A DNA stretch of 64,000 nt from Sulfitobacter sp. F26169L (GTDB taxonomy: Bacteria; Pseudomonadota; Alphaproteobacteria; Rhodobacterales; Rhodobacteraceae): NCBI RefSeq assembly GCF_026410285.1, contig NZ_JAPMLP010000003.1:124001-188000 (forward strand), in the 5' to 3' direction. The notes beneath the pieces were generated by a model, which saw only the letters and a list, made by a program, of their open reading frames with translations, was not told the DNA's origin and searched no databases. This document shows, piece after piece, positions 61,941 to 64,000 of the stretch (positions are counted from its first letter, which is position 1; every line of letters starts with the position of its first letter). A program made the position numbers and the translations under genes.

Positions 61941-63062
61941 TCACCCGGTCAGTTCAAACGCCGCTTCTGTCACGTCCCGGCCATTGACCTGCACAATGAT
62001 CCGGTGCGCACCTTCATACAGTGTAAAAGTCGTTGCATCGCCTTTGAACCGATGCGCTTTTTTGACTTTCAGCGATTTACCGGCGTGTAATTCTGCCGCC
62101 TTCAGCTTGAACACCTTTTCAGATCGCTTGCCCCCTGCGCGCATGAAATCAATGCGGTAATCAATCAGCACAGGCACATTTTCAGCGCTGTTCAAAGTCA
62201 CCTCGAATGCCAGCGTCTCACCCATTTTCACGGTTGTATCTGCCAAGAAAATTTCCGCGCTCACCGGTGCATCGGCGCGGTAGCCTAGCGCGGCCATTGC
62301 CCCTTCGTGGCCCTGTTTGATCAGGGTGCGCAGCGCATGGCGCCGCATCCAAGCAAGCTCTGCCTGCTGCTGTTTGCCTTGCCGATGCCAGCGCGCAAGC
62401 CGGTCCAGCACCGCGTCGGGTACAATCTTGCTCAGGTCATTGAGATGGTTCGCGACGGATCGTGTCACAAAACGTGTCGGATCGGCATGAAGCATGTCAA
62501 GCAGCGGGAAAGTCTGCTCTGGCGTGAGTCTGACATTCTGCGCCCATGGCAGGCGCGGGCGCGTGCCCTCACTGACCAAGCGGCGCACGTGATAGTTTTC
62601 GTCAGTGGCCCATTGCACCAGTTGCGCCAGCGTTTCTTCCGGCCAGCGGTTGATAAAGGCACGGATATAGAACTCCATGGAAAATCGCTGTGTCGCTTGA
62701 TGCAGGAGGGTCATCGCGCGGCTTCGGTGGTTTTCCAAACCGTGACGCACCGCCAGAATACCGGGAGTGGCGTGGATGAAATGACCGAAATCATCATCCG
62801 TCAGGGTCGGGTCCAGCGGATCGGCCAGTGCGCTTTGCAACTGGTCTGCCATGGTGGAGAAATCACGTGCCAATTGCCTTTCCAGACAATCGGCCATCCA
62901 GTCCATCCGCGCCATCAACTCCCGCTCGGGGAAGCCTGCCAATGCCTCGTGGCTGAAACGCTGTGCGTCAAAACCAGCGACACCGGCGGCATACTCTGCC
63001 GCCAGTTGCCCGACCGTCTGCTCGTTAAACAGATGGTCTTTCAGTGAAAATTTCTCTGCCAC
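61941..63062 (-). CDS. AlkC-like DNA alkylation repair protein
   Basis: The 373-residue protein starts with the AlkC-type EKFSLKDHLFNEQTV and has HEAT-like helical repeats (residues 100-260, with RWPEETLAQLVQWATDENYHVRRLVSEGTRPRLPW read in two adjoining parts). It ends with a beta-rich, Ig-like domain from about 275 (VSAEIFLADTTVKMGETL to the C-terminus). AlkC glycosylases excise cationic alkylated bases and bear such an Ig-like domain. The start is GTG at 63062, which shares one base with the upstream SDR stop, so the longer frame that runs into the SDR gene is rejected. Confidence 0.82.
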   Translation of the reverse strand: MAEKFSLKDHLFNEQTVGQLAAEYAAGVAGFDAQRFSHEALAGFPERELMARMDWMADCLERQLARDFSTMADQLQSALADPLDPTLTDDDFGHFIHATPGILAVRHGLENHRSRAMTLLHQATQRFSMEFYIRAFINRWPEETLAQLVQWATDENYHVRRLVSEGTRPRLPWAQNVRLTPEQTFPLLDMLHADPTRFVTRSVANHLNDLSKIVPDAVLDRLARWHRQGKQQQAELAWMRRHALRTLIKQGHEGAMAALGYRADAPVSAEIFLADTTVKMGETLAFEVTLNSAENVPVLIDYRIDFMRAGGKRSEKVFKLKAAELHAGKSLKVKKAHRFKGDATTFTLYEGAHRIIVQVNGRDVTEAAFELTG

Positions 63063-63841
63063 TACATCGTGATGTTTGTTGCGCCACCATCCAGCAGAAT
63101 AGATTGCCCGACAATAAAGCCTGCGTGTTGCGAGCACAGGAATGCACACGCCGCGCCAAACTCCTCCCGGGTGCCGTAGCGGCCGGCGGGTATGGTGGCA
63201 GCGCGCTCTGCGCGGGCCTCGTCCATTGTGATGCCTTTGGCCTTTACCACACCACCATCGAGCGAATCTGCGCGGTCTGTTGCGTGGATACCGGGCAGCA
63301 GATTGTTGATCGTCACGCCTTTGCCAGCAACCTGCCGCGATGTGCCAGCTACATAGCCCGTCAGCCCCGTGCGGGCCGAATTGCTCAGCCCCAGAACGGC
63401 AATCGGCGCACGGACCGATTGCGAAGTAATGTTTACCACACGGCCCCAGCCACGCTCCATCATGTCAGGCACCAGCGCTTTGATCAGCGCAATGGGGGCC
63501 AGCATGTTGGCATCCAGCGCTTGTATGAAGTCTTCGCGGTCCCAGTCCGTCCACATACCGGGGGGCGGGCCACCCGCGTTGTTGACGAGTATATCAACGC
63601 CCTGCGCGGCCTTGATAACTTCCGCCTGCCCTTCCTGTGTGGCAACATCGGCCACCACTGTCACGATGTCGACACCGTATTGCACCCGCAAACGCTCGGC
63701 TGATGCTTGCAGCGCCTCTGCGCCGCGCGCGTTCATCACCAGATCGACACCCGCGGCCGCCAGTGCCTCGGCACAGCCAAGCCCCAAGCCCTTGGAGGAT
63801 GCGCATACAAGCGCGCGTTTACCTTTGATCCCCAGATCCAT
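63062..63841 (-). CDS. Atypical SDR-family oxidoreductase without the YxxxK motif
   Basis: The 259-residue protein has the SDR fold: the cofactor glycine motif appears as CASSKGLGLG (near residue 13), with ILVNNAGGPPPG (near 83) and a Rossmann C-terminus SILLDGGA. Where Ser-Tyr-Lys catalysis is expected, the text reads ITSQSVRAPIAVLGLSNSAR, so Ser is kept but Tyr and Lys are replaced by Leu and Arg. A subfamily with LxLSN in this place is known to me from 3-oxoacyl-ACP-reductase-like proteins. The alkC-like gene starts on its stop codon. Confidence 0.85.
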   Translation of the reverse strand: MDLGIKGKRALVCASSKGLGLGCAEALAAAGVDLVMNARGAEALQASAERLRVQYGVDIVTVVADVATQEGQAEVIKAAQGVDILVNNAGGPPPGMWTDWDREDFIQALDANMLAPIALIKALVPDMMERGWGRVVNITSQSVRAPIAVLGLSNSARTGLTGYVAGTSRQVAGKGVTINNLLPGIHATDRADSLDGGVVKAKGITMDEARAERAATIPAGRYGTREEFGAACAFLCSQHAGFIVGQSILLDGGATNITM

Positions 63842-63979
63842 TCCGTCTCTCCCTGTTAGGTTTATGCCTTGCTATCGCAGCCTTGCTCGCCTTGCCAGCA
63901 AAACACCGCTCCATTGACCGCACCTTGCCATAATTCTACTGTAAACGTTCCCAAAAGCAGACCCTTAAAAGGCGCATTC

Positions 63980-64000
63980 ATGTCCACAGGCTCTCTCTCG
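63980..64000 (+). CDS. Possible start of a forward gene cut by the window end
   Basis: An ATG at 63980 with AAAAGG nine bases upstream opens a frame (MSTGSLS) that runs off the window. It is divergent from the SDR gene. Only seven codons are visible, so neither coding status nor product can be judged beyond this. Confidence 0.35.

Noticed and set aside
1..64000. tRNA or rRNA genes, CRISPR arrays, insertion sequences, prophage structural genes
   Set aside because: No CCA-ended cloverleaf, regular direct-repeat array, transposase frame with terminal repeats, or capsid/portal gene could be recognised by reading. A tRNA scan would be needed to exclude a single missed tRNA.

Overview
The window is a dense stretch of alphaproteobacterial chromosome. 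It most resembles the marine Rhodobacteraceae (Roseobacter group). This inference rests on the protein families and gene order (alr-pqiA-radA-cvpA-purF, surE-pcm-nlpD beside tatABC, moaC-moeA-lexA behind trpC, gene-transfer-agent-type holin and endolysin), on the GAAC-N7-GAAC LexA box, and on the moderately high GC and very short intergenic gaps. No rRNA, tRNA, CRISPR array, insertion sequence or prophage was recognised. Two CDSs are cut by the window edges.

Layout. 1-10.3 kb: the end of a PpiD-type peptidyl-prolyl isomerase, trpE, then (reverse) a persulfide-dioxygenase-like metallo-beta-lactamase protein and a YibQ-type divergent polysaccharide deacetylase. These are followed by a tightly overlapping forward run trpG-trpD-ung-trpC-moaC-moeA and by lexA with its own SOS box. 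10.3-17.1 kb: reverse comEC, forward gltX, gltA, an RTX-repeat protein and a small protein resembling that protein's C-terminal module. 17.1-24.1 kb (all reverse): murI, argC, ccmE, a holin/endolysin pair of gene-transfer-agent type, ccmF, ccmH and an enoyl-CoA hydratase. 24.2-31.3 kb: a fused indolepyruvate:ferredoxin oxidoreductase diverging from a LysR regulator with a good LysR-type dyad between them, a strong small-RNA candidate, and purL. 31.3-33.5 kb: a reverse MoxR ATPase/CoxE-like VWA pair.

33.8-40.7 kb is the main accessory-looking region. Five translationally coupled genes encode a GT-A-like glycosyltransferase, a sulfotransferase, a fusion of a degenerate sulfotransferase-like domain with a second related glycosyltransferase, a FkbM methyltransferase and a third related glycosyltransferase. 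A protein with a hydrolase-like fold but a broken nucleophile motif follows. The set looks built to make a sulfated or methylated surface glycan; that is inference.

40.7-56.7 kb: housekeeping genes (pyrC, pyrE, dnaB, alr, pqiA-like, radA, cvpA, purF, surE, pcm, nlpD) mixed with an exported alpha/beta hydrolase, a membrane-anchored coiled-coil protein, a decayed two-SH3 protein and small unknowns. 56.7-64 kb: reverse tatA-tatB-tatC-DUF815 ATPase, a forward WYL regulator, then a reverse run consisting of an atypical SDR, an AlkC-like repair protein, an ABC-transporter ATPase and two tandem Lin0512-family proteins.

The most notable observations are the predicted ~83-nt sRNA upstream of purL with a CCUCCC anti-Shine-Dalgarno-like stretch, the three-glycosyltransferase/sulfotransferase cassette, the lysis pair inside the cytochrome c maturation genes with its start site in a hairpin, and the RTX protein with a free-standing relative of its C-terminal module.
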